Assembly: GCA_964492895.1 (NCBI GenBank)
Contig: CAZBLR010000007.1
Span: 1 to 64,000 of the forward strand
Direction of reading: 5' to 3'
Length of the DNA: 64,000 nt
From: DATLWN01 sp964492895
GTDB taxonomy: Bacteria; Pseudomonadota; Zetaproteobacteria; Mariprofundales; Mariprofundaceae
Shown: one piece after another, positions 46,923 through 55,268 of the stretch
Layout of the letters: each line of letters starts with the position of its first letter
Position numbering within the stretch: the stretch's first letter is position 1
Notes under the pieces: generated by a model
What the model saw: the letters and a program-made list of their open reading frames with translations, nothing else
Database searches by the model: none
What the model was told of the DNA's origin: nothing
Translations under genes and position numbers: made by a program

Positions 46923-47173
46923 CGGGATGCATCGGTGATGACCGGAATAGCGGAACATAGCCACCGGTCACAGGATAGCCATTATAGACGTTTATCGCGG
47001 CTGCAAACGCAAGCTGAGCCGGAATAATTCCCCCGCCACGGCTCAAGCATTCCTCTGCCACGGCGCAAGCCATGGTTGAATGCTCTGATGATCTGCGCGA
47101 CCATGGTTGCCCCTTTCGCGATGATGACTGCTACCCAACTCATAAGGCCCAGGAGGTGGCTTCCGACACTCCC

Positions 47174-48391
47174 ATGATGCTGAACAACCACACCCTCATC
47201 GTTTCACTGGTGCTGATATCGGCCCTGATGGCCATCGGCCTGTTCGCGGTATCACCTCGACTAGAGCGTGAGGGATTGCGCCTTTGGGGAGCCGCCATGG
47301 CCCTTGTCTCGATCGGCTGGGCATGCATCGGCGGGCGCGGGGCCATTCCGAACGCGGTCTCGATCATTGCCGCGAACACGCTGTTTTCCGCATCGGTGTC
47401 GCTGGAACTCGCGGCGGTCTACACATACCGTGGGCTCAATTGGCCCCGTGGGCAATGCATCCTTCCCGTCCTGGCAACGCTGCTGGCCTTTTCGATCATT
47501 CCAACGAACGACCTGCGCGGCCACCTGTTCACAAGCAGCATCATCTTCGGATCGCAATTCCTGATGCTTTCCGCCGTCCTGTACGGCGACCGCACTTCAC
47601 GAAGCGGCTACGCCTGGCGGTTACTGTTCATCTCCACGACGATCATGCTGCCCATCATGGTTCTGCGTGGACTCGCAGCGCATTTCGGCCACATCGAGTT
47701 TGCCGGCGTGCGCTCCCCGTTCATGCCCAATCCGATCCAGCTCGCCGCCTACATCTCCGTCATGGGCACGATCACGCTGGGATCGCTCGGCTTCATCCTG
47801 ATGACCAAGGAGCGTGCCGACCGGGAAATCCAGCATCTGGCGCTCACCGATCCCCTGACGCGAACCCTGAATCGCCGCGCATTCATGGACCAGGCAGCCC
47901 AGGAACTGTCCTTTTCCCGGCGCCATGAACTCCCACTGGCCCTGATCATGCTCGACGTGGATCATTTCAAGCGCATCAACGACCGTTATGGCCATCTTGT
48001 CGGCGACGATGTCCTGATCGAACTCACGCGGCTCCTGACGTCGCGCCTACGCAAACAGGATGTTTTCGGCCGCTATGGCGGCGAAGAATTCTGCATCCTG
48101 CTGCCCGGTACCGATGGCGCCGGGGCGTTGGCGGCGGCCGAGTCGCTTCGCATGGCGGTCGAATCCGCCGTCTTCGCCGCTGCATGTGGCGGCGTTTCGG
48201 TGACGATCAGCCTGGGGGCATCCACGTTCGGGGATGCCGATATGGATCCTGAGTCATCGCTTACTCGCCTGTTCGGGGATGCCGATGCCGCGCTTTACCA
48301 GGCAAAGCGCGGCGGCAGAAACCGCACAAGCGTGAGCCAGCCGGCCAGCCCCTCCCCCATGACCGCCATCGAAGAGCCAAGCGAAGCCTAA
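47174..48391 (+). CDS. Membrane-bound diguanylate cyclase
   Basis: 405 residues. Residues 1-210 contain about six to seven membrane helices of an unassigned sensor. A GGDEF domain follows with the signature GGEEF at 302-306 and an inhibitory I-site RKQD at 293-296, exactly five residues before it. It should make cyclic di-GMP with product inhibition. No EAL domain. Start is uncertain: two adjacent ATG codons at 47174, or a GTG at 47156 with AAGG upstream. Type IV pili encoded nearby are frequent c-di-GMP targets, but no link is shown here. Confidence 0.9.
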   Translation: MMLNNHTLIVSLVLISALMAIGLFAVSPRLEREGLRLWGAAMALVSIGWACIGGRGAIPNAVSIIAANTLFSASVSLELAAVYTYRGLNWPRGQCILPVLATLLAFSIIPTNDLRGHLFTSSIIFGSQFLMLSAVLYGDRTSRSGYAWRLLFISTTIMLPIMVLRGLAAHFGHIEFAGVRSPFMPNPIQLAAYISVMGTITLGSLGFILMTKERADREIQHLALTDPLTRTLNRRAFMDQAAQELSFSRRHELPLALIMLDVDHFKRINDRYGHLVGDDVLIELTRLLTSRLRKQDVFGRYGGEEFCILLPGTDGAGALAAAESLRMAVESAVFAAACGGVSVTISLGASTFGDADMDPESSLTRLFGDADAALYQAKRGGRNRTSVSQPASPSPMTAIEEPSEA

Positions 48392-48541
48392 GCCGAGCGA
48401 TCGACCTCGATCGGCAAACGGGGACGCTGCCCGGGCGATCGCATCGCCTTCCCGTAGCCCGAAACATTGTGCGAGCAAGGCCTGGATATCGGCCGGCATT
48501 TGTGGATCATACAGATGAGGGAATGGAGGGAAGGAGTATTC

Positions 48542-48661
48542 ATGCAACCGTTTATCAAGGTCATCCTGATCATCCTGGCGGTCCTGCTCGTGGTATGGGG
48601 TACGGAATGGCTGCTGACCGAGCATGTGATCCATAAATTCTCGAACAAATACGGTAGCTGA
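48542..48661 (+). CDS. Small single-pass membrane protein (39 aa)
   Basis: MQPFIKVILIILAVLLVVW begins a 39-residue protein with one strongly hydrophobic helix and a short polar C-terminus (HVIHKFSNKYGS). AAGGAG lies six bases before the ATG. Coding and ribosome binding site quality support expression. Unknown function; it lies between the diguanylate cyclase and another tiny membrane protein. Confidence 0.6.
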   Translation: MQPFIKVILIILAVLLVVWGTEWLLTEHVIHKFSNKYGS

Positions 48662-48855
48662 GGCTTCTGACCAGCACCAAGCCCAGGAAGCGGCAACAAC
48701 GAGCGACAGCATACGGGCCGGCAGACACCACCCGACACGGATATCCGGGCATCAGCACCTGCCAGATCCGGCGTGACCCCCATTACATCCGTTCTTCCCA
48801 CGTCATCTATGATGATCTCGTCGGTCGGGGCCAGGCCTCGGCCAAGGAGGTTGTC

Positions 48856-48963
48856 ATGAACAACAACAATGGCATGAAAGAACTCGTCATCGCGATCATT
48901 GCCGCCATCATCGCGTTCTTCAGCGTTTCGTCCTTCTACGGCTTTGTCGCATCGATCGATTGA
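48856..48963 (+). CDS. Small single-pass membrane protein (35 aa)
   Basis: Reads MNNNNGMKELVIAIIAAII followed by AFFSVSSFYGFVASID and TGA. One membrane helix with an Asn-rich N-terminus. AAGGAGG six bases before the ATG is a near-perfect ribosome binding site, and a strong terminator follows 15 bases after the stop. The combination makes a real gene likely despite its size. No family recognised. Confidence 0.6.
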   Translation: MNNNNGMKELVIAIIAAIIAFFSVSSFYGFVASID

Positions 48964-48977
48964 GCCCCATGCAATCT

Positions 48978-49011
48978 GACGGGAGTCGTCCGGATTCGGG
49001 CGGCTCCCGTC
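48978..49011. terminator. Bidirectional terminator hairpin
   Basis: GACGGGAGTCGTCCG (48978-48992) pairs with CGGGCGGCTCCCGTC (48997-49011): 15 pairs, two of them G-U, with a four-base loop. It sits between the small plus-strand gene and the end of the N-ATPase operon. Tail sequences are poor in T (GTTT on the plus strand). Confidence 0.6.
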
Positions 49012-49013
49012 GT

Positions 49014-49856
49014 TTACCCCTGCTGCACCGCCTTGGCGCTGAGCAGGATAACCTCGATCTCTTCCGTGATCTCCTCCTGACGCAGGGCATTGCGCCTCAG
49101 GGTTAAGGCGGACACCTGCTCATCGAGGCGGCTGATTGCGCCCTCCAGATGCTGCATGCGCCGGCGGCTTTCAGCCATCAATGCGGCATAGACCAGGGCA
49201 TACAGCACGGCGAACAGATACTGGTCGAGCATGTCGGCGAAGAAGGCTTCCGGAGAGAGGTTCAGTTGCGGTGCATAGCCTGAAGTCGGGACAGGCACAT
49301 CCTGCTGGAACGGCGGCAGAATCGACACCGCCTGCGGTTGGCCGCTGTCGATGGCATGGGAGATCACCGTCAAGCGGAAAGGTCCATAGCGTTCCTGCAT
49401 CAGGTCCAGTTCATGGACAAGCCGTCCCAGCACCGCCTCCACTTCCTCGGCCACGCTGGCACCGTCGACCAAGGCAACCAGGCGTGCATCGCCGTCCAGC
49501 CTGACATCCAGTTTTCGACCGACAGCAACGAGCAAGGGGTCTTCGACACCGTCCAAGCCTATCCGGTCGTCCAGGGCATGCAGCAGCGTCTCGTTGAAAT
49601 CCCCGCAGAAACCCCGTTCCGAACCCAGCAGCAGATAAACATGGCGGGCGTTGTCCGAAAGCACCGGGCTGATGGCATAAAAACTCCGGAAATCGGCGGC
49701 CATGGCCTCGATATCCCGCACCACCTGCTGCTGCGTGGCCAGGAATCGCGTCAGCTTGCGCGTCTCCAGAAGTGCCAGCATCTTCATGCTGCCCATGATA
49801 TGCCTGATATCGCCAAGCGCCTGCAGGTGCCGGTCGGCCTCATGGCGCTTGCTCAT
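49014..49856 (-). CDS. atpG: Alternate F1Fo ATPase, gamma subunit
   Basis: 280 residues. The N-terminal and C-terminal helices that form the rotor shaft are recognisable (LGDIRHIMGSMKMLAL at the start, EEITEEIEVILLSAKAV at the end). It is the last gene of an alternate (N-type) ATPase operon. The ATG overlaps the alpha-subunit stop by four bases. Confidence 0.88.
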   Translation of the reverse strand: MSKRHEADRHLQALGDIRHIMGSMKMLALLETRKLTRFLATQQQVVRDIEAMAADFRSFYAISPVLSDNARHVYLLLGSERGFCGDFNETLLHALDDRIGLDGVEDPLLVAVGRKLDVRLDGDARLVALVDGASVAEEVEAVLGRLVHELDLMQERYGPFRLTVISHAIDSGQPQAVSILPPFQQDVPVPTSGYAPQLNLSPEAFFADMLDQYLFAVLYALVYAALMAESRRRMQHLEGAISRLDEQVSALTLRRNALRQEEITEEIEVILLSAKAVQQG

Positions 49857-51358
49857 TCATCGTCCCCGGCCATCGGCCCGAGCCAGGACTCGAGCTGACG
49901 CACCCACTGCTCCCTGGGCTCTTCCAGCCCCAAGCCACTGCCATCCACTTGGGACGCGAGGGTTGTGAGCCTCGCCGGAACCTCCGCGGAAGCGGTCTTG
50001 TCGAACAGGCCCTCGTTGAAGGCCACCAACCAGGCCATCTGAAACAACTCGGACAATGGTCTGAGGCGGTCCTGCTTCAAAAGCTCGCGAAGGATGCGGC
50101 CGCGTCGGATCCTTTCCTCCATCGAGGCCTCAAGCCTTGCCCCGAAACGCGTGAAAATCTCCAGTTCCAGGAATTGCAGGTAATCCAGCTTCATGCGTCC
50201 CGCCTCCTGCTGGATACGCGGATGCTGGGCCTTGCCGCCGATGCGCGAGACCGATCTCGCCACGTCGATGGCGGGCCGCATCCCCTCGTCGAACAACGAC
50301 TGGTCCAGATAGAGCTGTCCGTCCGTAATGGAGATCAGGTTGGTCGGGATGTAGGTGGCGATATCGCCCTGCTGCGTCTCGACGATGGGTAGCGCCGTCA
50401 TGCTGCCTCCGCCGTGCGCCGCATTCAGGCAGGTGGCACGCTCCAGGAGCCTGGCATGCAGGTAAAAGATATCGCCGGGATAGGCCTCACGCCCCGGCGG
50501 TCGGCGCAACAGCAGCGACAACTCGCGGTAACTGCGCGCATGGGTACTGAGATCATCGTATACCACCAGGGTATCCCGGCCGCGGTTCATTCTGGCCTCG
50601 GCGATGGCACAGCCGGCGAACGGAGCCAGATACTGCAGACCAGGCAGGGCGCTGGCCTCACCGACCACCACGGTGGTGTAATCCATGGCTTCGAACCGGC
50701 GCAGGGTTTCCAGCGTACTGACCACAGTGGAGCGCTTCTGCCCCACCAGCACATAGACGCAATCGACATTCCTGCCGCGCTGGTGGATCACGGCATCGAT
50801 GGCCAGCGCGCTTCTTCCCATCCCGCGGTCGCCGATGATCAGCTGCCGCTGGCCTTTGCCGATCGGCACCATGCAGTCGATGATCTTGATCCCCGTGTAC
50901 AGCGGATCGTGCACGAACTCCCTGGCGGTGATGGGCGGGGACAGGATCTCCAGCGGCTGCCGGGCGCCGCATTCGGGTGCAGGCAGGTCGTCCAGCGGGT
51001 TGCCGAGGGGATCGACGACACGCCCGAGCAAGGCATCGCCAACCGGGATGCTGAGGCTGCGGCGGCCCAGGTGCACCTCCGTGCCCGCTGTCAGGGTCTC
51101 CGTCTGGTGCAGCAGGATGGCGCCGAGCATTTCCTCGCTCAGATGGAATACCATGCCCCGGCTGCCGTCGGCGAAATCGAGGATTTCATCCATGGCCGCG
51201 TCAGGTAGTCCACGCACCCAGGCGATGCCATCGCCCACCGATACCACGCTGCCCCGTTCGCCGATACGCAGGCCGAAGCGGTACGCCTGCAACCAGTCAT
51301 CCGGCTGGGTACCCACCCCTGTTTGCGCGTCCGTTTCAGGCCTGTCCACGATCGCCAT
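49853..51358 (-). CDS. atpA: Alternate F1Fo ATPase, alpha subunit with K-to-R P-loop
   Basis: 501 residues. It aligns with F1 alpha throughout: VVSVGDGIAWVRGL near 38, RVVDPLGNPLD near 113 and PTNLISITDGQLYLD near 340. The non-catalytic nucleotide site normally reads GDRQTGKT; here residues 176-183 are GDRGMGRS, with Arg182 replacing the P-loop lysine. The ATG overlaps the 3' end of the b-delta gene by 23 bases. Gene order places it in the N-ATPase family. Confidence 0.92.
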   Translation of the reverse strand: MAIVDRPETDAQTGVGTQPDDWLQAYRFGLRIGERGSVVSVGDGIAWVRGLPDAAMDEILDFADGSRGMVFHLSEEMLGAILLHQTETLTAGTEVHLGRRSLSIPVGDALLGRVVDPLGNPLDDLPAPECGARQPLEILSPPITAREFVHDPLYTGIKIIDCMVPIGKGQRQLIIGDRGMGRSALAIDAVIHQRGRNVDCVYVLVGQKRSTVVSTLETLRRFEAMDYTTVVVGEASALPGLQYLAPFAGCAIAEARMNRGRDTLVVYDDLSTHARSYRELSLLLRRPPGREAYPGDIFYLHARLLERATCLNAAHGGGSMTALPIVETQQGDIATYIPTNLISITDGQLYLDQSLFDEGMRPAIDVARSVSRIGGKAQHPRIQQEAGRMKLDYLQFLELEIFTRFGARLEASMEERIRRGRILRELLKQDRLRPLSELFQMAWLVAFNEGLFDKTASAEVPARLTTLASQVDGSGLGLEEPREQWVRQLESWLGPMAGDDE

Positions 51359-52088
51359 CCGTGAAAAAGCGCATCTCGTCGCGCAGGTTGGCCGCCAGGG
51401 TCCAGGCGCCAAAACTGATATGCAGTCCCGCGACAAGATCCGGATTCACCTGGAACTGCCATGCCATATCCGTCGACCCCAGAAGCTCGGCAAAGTCCTG
51501 CTGCAAGGCCTGCTTGGTCTCGGCAGCCAATGCGAAGGCGCTTTGCACGACGATGGCCTCGCGGTTGGACGACCAGGCCTGTTCCAGCTCCCGGACCTGA
51601 TCCTCCGTCAGGGCCGGCAGTTGCTGCTGCACCATGGCGACGATCCGCGCCTCCAGCTCGGGGCCGGCCAGGCCTTCCAGCATGCGTCCGAGAAAGCGTC
51701 CCGCCTGCAGCATCGCATCGGCCTCAGCCTGCTTCTTGAGCTCGCCAAGGCGGCGATCATCGAGCACCCGCGCCTTTTCCCGCTGCTGCTCCAATTCGGC
51801 CGCCAGTACCTCCTTGAGCTTGGCCCGTTCCGCTTCGATCTCCCCGTGCAAGGCCTGGCGCGCTGCCTCGCGCTCCTTCTCCCAGTCGCCCAGGCGATGC
51901 GTGTAGCGCTCCCCGACCGATTCGGCCTCGGTGCGCATCGCCCTGGCATCGGCCAACTCCTTCTCGATGGCACTGCGCCGCCGGGAGATCACCTGCTGGA
52001 TCGGCCTGTAGAAAAATCGCTTCAGGATCCAGACCAGGACCAGGAAATTGACGATCTCGAGGACAAAGGTGGTCCAGTTCAGCTCCAT
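51336..52088 (-). CDS. atpF: Alternate F1Fo ATPase, subunit b with delta-like C-terminus
   Basis: 250 residues, much longer than a normal b subunit (~156). One N-terminal membrane helix (FVLEIVNFLVLVWILKRFFY) leads into a long charged coiled coil. The last ~80 residues (from about SAFALAAETKQAL to AANLRDEMRFF) resemble the C-terminal domain of the delta subunit, giving a b-delta fusion. No separate atpH is present in the operon, consistent with N-ATPases. Confidence 0.88.
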   Translation of the reverse strand: MELNWTTFVLEIVNFLVLVWILKRFFYRPIQQVISRRRSAIEKELADARAMRTEAESVGERYTHRLGDWEKEREAARQALHGEIEAERAKLKEVLAAELEQQREKARVLDDRRLGELKKQAEADAMLQAGRFLGRMLEGLAGPELEARIVAMVQQQLPALTEDQVRELEQAWSSNREAIVVQSAFALAAETKQALQQDFAELLGSTDMAWQFQVNPDLVAGLHISFGAWTLAANLRDEMRFFTDGDRGQA

Positions 52089-52122
52089 GCCGCGCCTCCG
52101 TCACCGGATGCCATCCTCGCCT

Positions 52123-52389
52123 TCATTTGACGAAATAGGCCAGCAGGGGGTTGCGGAACAGCACGATGAGCACGATCACCAGCACATAGATGGCCAGTGA
52201 CTCGATCATGGCCAGGCCGATGAACAGCGTACGCGTGATCGTCTTTTCCGCCTCGGGCTGCCTGGCCAGCGCATCCAGCGACTGGCTGATGGCCCTGCCC
52301 ATCGCCTGGGCCGGGCCGAGCACCCCGATGGCGATGCCGAGTACGGCAGCCACCGTGGAGGCCAGCAAAAACCAGTGAAGATCAGTCAT
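52123..52389 (-). CDS. atpE: Alternate F1Fo ATPase, subunit c
   Basis: 88 residues, two membrane helices. Helix 2 has the ion-binding ESLAIY motif: Glu63, Ser64 and Tyr68, as in Na+-binding c rings. Helix 1 reads GPAQAMGRAISQSLDALARQP; the position that holds Gln32 in the Ilyobacter tartaricus ring, or Glu in other N-ATPases, is Met30. The loop RQPEA is normal. Na+ coordination may therefore be incomplete. Confidence 0.92.
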   Translation of the reverse strand: MTDLHWFLLASTVAAVLGIAIGVLGPAQAMGRAISQSLDALARQPEAEKTITRTLFIGLAMIESLAIYVLVIVLIVLFRNPLLAYFVK

Positions 52390-52392
52390 GGC

Positions 52393-53079
52393 TCACTCCT
52401 TCTTTATCTCGATCAGTTGTTGGGACTGGATGCCGCCGGCCACATAGATCAGGGCCAGCATGCCGAAGATATAGGCCTGCACCAGCGCCTCGACGATGTG
52501 CAGCATCAGGATCGGGATCGGTGCCAGGAACCCGGCGATGAGCAGCACCAGCAGCGCAGCCATCTCCAGGCTCATCATGTTGCCGAACAGGCGCACGGCC
52601 AAGGCCACGGTGCGGCTGACCTCGCTGATCAGGTGAAACGGCAGCATCAGCGGACTGGGACTCAGGTAATGGCGCAGATAGCTCTTCACCCCCTGGGTAC
52701 GGATGCCGAACCAGTGGACGGACAGGAACACCAGGATGGCCAGGCCGGAGGTGGCCGACAGGTCGCTCGTCGGGGAATGCATGCCCGGGATCAGGCCGAC
52801 GAGGTTGGCCACGACGAGGAACAGCCACAGGGTGGCGATGAATGGCATGACCTGGCGCGTGTATTGCGGCAGCACGGCCCGGATGGCGTCCTCGATCACG
52901 AGGACAATACCCTCGAGTGCTGCCTGCAACGACCCCGGTTGTTCCTGCAGCCGCCGGCAGGCCAGCCATGCCAAGAGTCCCAGGGCCAGCATGATGCCCC
53001 AGGTGGTGATCACGGTATCGCTGATCATCAGCCATCCGAGATCAAGGCCGGCACGCTGCAGGGGCTGGGCGCCATGCAT
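52393..53079 (-). CDS. atpB: Alternate F1Fo ATPase, subunit a
   Basis: 228 residues with about five to six membrane helices. The essential stator arginine is in ALAVRLFGNMMSLE near residue 160, and the C-terminal helix contains EALVQAYIFGMLALIY. It forms the ion half-channels facing the c ring. It begins two bases after atpQ ends. Confidence 0.92.
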   Translation of the reverse strand: MHGAQPLQRAGLDLGWLMISDTVITTWGIMLALGLLAWLACRRLQEQPGSLQAALEGIVLVIEDAIRAVLPQYTRQVMPFIATLWLFLVVANLVGLIPGMHSPTSDLSATSGLAILVFLSVHWFGIRTQGVKSYLRHYLSPSPLMLPFHLISEVSRTVALAVRLFGNMMSLEMAALLVLLIAGFLAPIPILMLHIVEALVQAYIFGMLALIYVAGGIQSQQLIEIKKE

Positions 53080-53081
53080 GG

Positions 53082-53357
53082 CTATTCACTGCCCCGGATC
53101 AACAGCCAGGCATTGATGCCGCCGATGAACACGCCGACCACGATCAGGCTGGTCGTCCAGTTCACGGAATAGCCGGGCAGGCGGCTGTCCAGCCAGTCGC
53201 CGAGATAGGCGCCGACGATGATCGGCAGCACCAGCACCAGGCCCAGCGTGCCCAGATAGGTGGTCTGCGCCAGCAGGGTATGCCGTTCGTGTTCGGCCTG
53301 CTTCATCCTTTCAGCCTGCAGTTCGACCTCCTTCCTGAGCTTGCGGCGATCGTTCAC
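53082..53357 (-). CDS. atpQ: N-ATPase subunit AtpQ (AtpI-like)
   Basis: 91 residues: a charged N-terminal helix, then two membrane helices (LGTLGLVLVLPIIVGAYLGD and TTSLIVVGVFIGGINAWLL), as in AtpI/AtpQ assembly proteins. The start is GTG at 53357, overlapping the epsilon stop as GTGA. In known N-ATPase operons atpR follows atpQ, but here atpB follows directly. Confidence 0.8.
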   Translation of the reverse strand: MNDRRKLRKEVELQAERMKQAEHERHTLLAQTTYLGTLGLVLVLPIIVGAYLGDWLDSRLPGYSVNWTTSLIVVGVFIGGINAWLLIRGSE

Positions 53358-53761
53358 AGGCCGCCCCCGCCCCGGCGCATCTCCCACAGCCGCCGCAACA
53401 TCTCCTCCTCCATGCGCCTGAGGCTTTGCTTGACGTCGAGCAGCATCTCCTCCTCGGCCAGCAGCTGTTCGCCGATGGCCGAACTGATGCGCGCATAGTC
53501 GGCATCGATCAGGTAATGCCGGGTGCTGACAGTCAGCTCGTTGTCGTTGAAATACAGCAGGCCTCCGGGCATGGCCAGGAATCGCCAATGGCCCGAGGCA
53601 TCGGCAAACCTCGCCAGGCCGAAGACCAGGGAGGTCATGAAGCGGGCATGGCCGGCCATGAGGCCGAAGCTTCCGGAGGCGTCCTCGCCGATGAAGGAAC
53701 GGACATCCCCAAAACGTTCGCTGCCGGTGGCTGCATGCAGATTCAGGACGAAGGTGCTCAC
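53354..53761 (-). CDS. atpC: Alternate F1Fo ATPase, epsilon subunit
   Basis: 135 residues with the epsilon N-terminal beta-sandwich (GEDASGSFGLMAGHARFMTS, LLYFNDNELTVSTRHYL) and a C-terminal helical pair. The start is GTG at 53761, overlapping the beta TGA as GTGA, and its end overlaps atpQ the same way. An upstream in-frame ATG would overlap beta by 88 bases and is rejected. Confidence 0.85.
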   Translation of the reverse strand: MSTFVLNLHAATGSERFGDVRSFIGEDASGSFGLMAGHARFMTSLVFGLARFADASGHWRFLAMPGGLLYFNDNELTVSTRHYLIDADYARISSAIGEQLLAEEEMLLDVKQSLRRMEEEMLRRLWEMRRGGGGL

Positions 53762-55161
53762 TGGCTGCCGCCGGCCATCGTACCGCGCATATAGCACGCC
53801 TCCTCGGCCGTTTCGTCGTAGCGCCCCTGCAGGAAGGCTTCGCAATCGGTCAGCGTATCGGCCAGTGGCACCGAAACCCCCGGGATGCCGGAATGGGTGG
53901 CGGTGACGAAGAACGGCTGGCTCAGATAGCGCTGCAGCTTGCGCGCGCGCTTGACGATCAACTGGTCAGCCACTGACAGCTCCTCCATACCCAGCATGGC
54001 GATGATGTCCTCCAGTTCGGCGTAGCGGGCCAGATGTTCGCGTACGCCCTCGGCTACGCCGTAATGCCGTTCCCCGAGCACATGCCGGTCCATCAGCTTG
54101 CTGGCCGAACGCAGCGGATCGACGGCCGGATAGATGCCGCGGCTGGCCTGGGCACGCGCCAGGATGATCTTGGTGTCGAGGTGTCCGAGGATGGTGCTGA
54201 CGGCCGGGTCGGTCATGTCGTCGGCCGGCACGTAGACGGCCTGCACGCCGGTGATGGCCCCCCTGGTCGTCGAGCTGATGCGGTCCTGCATCTCCGCCAC
54301 CTCGGTCGCCAGTGTCGGCTGGTAGCCCACCGTGGCCGGCATGCGCCCGAGCAGGGTCGAGATCTCGCTACCCGCCTGCACGAAGCGGAACACGTTGTCC
54401 ATCAGCAGCAACACCTCCTTGTGCAGGGTGTCGCGCAGGTACTCGGCATAGGTCAGGGCGCTCAGGCCGACGCGGAAGCGCACCCCCGGCGACTCGTCCA
54501 TCTCCCCGAACACCAGAAGCGATCGCGGCATCACCTCGGTCTGGCGCAGCTCATGCCACAGCTCGTGGCCCTCGCGGATACGCTCGCCCACACCCGCGAA
54601 CACCGACACGCCCTGATGGATGGCGGCCACGGCATGCATGAACTCCATGATCAACACGGTTTTGCCCACGCCGGCGCCGCCGAACAGACCCGTCTTGCCG
54701 CCGCGCACGAAAGGACAAAGCAGGTCGATGACCTTGATGCCGGTTTCCAGCACCTCGCCGGTACCCCGGGATTCGGACAGTGCCATCGACTGGCCATGGA
54801 TGTTGCAGTATGCCTCTGCCGGCAGCGGCTCGCCGTCGTCCAGCGGCTCGCCGAACACGTTCAGCACCCTGCCCAGGCAACCGGGGGCCACCGGCACATG
54901 CAGCGGCGCGCCGGTATCGTATACGGCCGTTCCCCGGGCCAGTCCGGCGGCACGGTGCAGCGTGATGGCCCGTACGTGCCGCTCATCCAGGTGCTGATGC
55001 ACCTCGAAGAGATAGCGGTTTCCGTCAATTTCGGCATACAGCGCTTGTCTCAGCGGCGGCAGTTGTGCGCAGGCGATGACCACCACAGGGCCCTGCACCT
55101 CGGTGATGGTGCCGACCATCCCGGTATCAGTACGGTGCGCCGCCACTGCAGAGCCGCTCAT
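53758..55161 (-). CDS. atpD: Alternate F1Fo ATPase, beta subunit
   Basis: 467 residues, the catalytic subunit. Walker A GGAGVGKT at 161-168 with Lys167 intact, the GERIREGHELWHEL segment near 190, Walker B LLLMDNVFRF near 253 and the ADDMTDPA catalytic loop. It is the first gene of the operon, which runs D-C-Q-B-E-F-A-G. The beta-first order and low similarity in the C-terminus mark it as the alternate type, not the housekeeping ATP synthase. Confidence 0.95.
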   Translation of the reverse strand: MSGSAVAAHRTDTGMVGTITEVQGPVVVIACAQLPPLRQALYAEIDGNRYLFEVHQHLDERHVRAITLHRAAGLARGTAVYDTGAPLHVPVAPGCLGRVLNVFGEPLDDGEPLPAEAYCNIHGQSMALSESRGTGEVLETGIKVIDLLCPFVRGGKTGLFGGAGVGKTVLIMEFMHAVAAIHQGVSVFAGVGERIREGHELWHELRQTEVMPRSLLVFGEMDESPGVRFRVGLSALTYAEYLRDTLHKEVLLLMDNVFRFVQAGSEISTLLGRMPATVGYQPTLATEVAEMQDRISSTTRGAITGVQAVYVPADDMTDPAVSTILGHLDTKIILARAQASRGIYPAVDPLRSASKLMDRHVLGERHYGVAEGVREHLARYAELEDIIAMLGMEELSVADQLIVKRARKLQRYLSQPFFVTATHSGIPGVSVPLADTLTDCEAFLQGRYDETAEEACYMRGTMAGGSQ

Positions 55162-55185
55162 CCCCTTGCCTGCCCTCCCTCGCTC

Positions 55186-55203
55186 CCGGGCCGCAGGGCC
55201 CGG
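55186..55203 (-). promoter_or_regulatory. Hairpin in the atpD leader
   Basis: CCGGGCC-GCAG-GGCCCGG, a perfect seven-pair GC stem with a four-base loop. If the promoter just upstream is right, it lies at the extreme 5' end of the message, where such stems protect mRNA or modulate translation. Confidence 0.45.
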
Positions 55204-55212
55204 ATCGGTGAA

Positions 55213-55240
55213 CGTATCAACTTGCTTGGATTTTAGACAA
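55213..55240 (-). promoter_or_regulatory. Putative promoter for the N-ATPase operon
   Basis: Minus strand TTGTCT (55235-55240), 16-base spacer, GATACG (55213-55218). It is the best candidate in the 107-base gap before atpD. Match quality is moderate. Confidence 0.4.
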
Positions 55241-55268
55241 TAATGGGCACAGCCGTTGCCGCATCTTC

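Noticed and set aside
46923..47173. Possible small gene in the 250-base gap between the cfa-family gene and the diguanylate cyclase
   Set aside because: Only short frames without ribosome binding sites; treated as a divergent promoter region with no clear promoter.
48392..48415. Inverted repeat GATCGA/TCGATC just after the diguanylate cyclase stop
   Set aside because: Two-base loop, a bulge and no T-rich tail; not a credible terminator.
53762..53845. Upstream ATG start for the epsilon subunit
   Set aside because: It would overlap the beta gene by 88 bases; the GTG overlapping the beta stop matches the pattern used between other genes of the operon.
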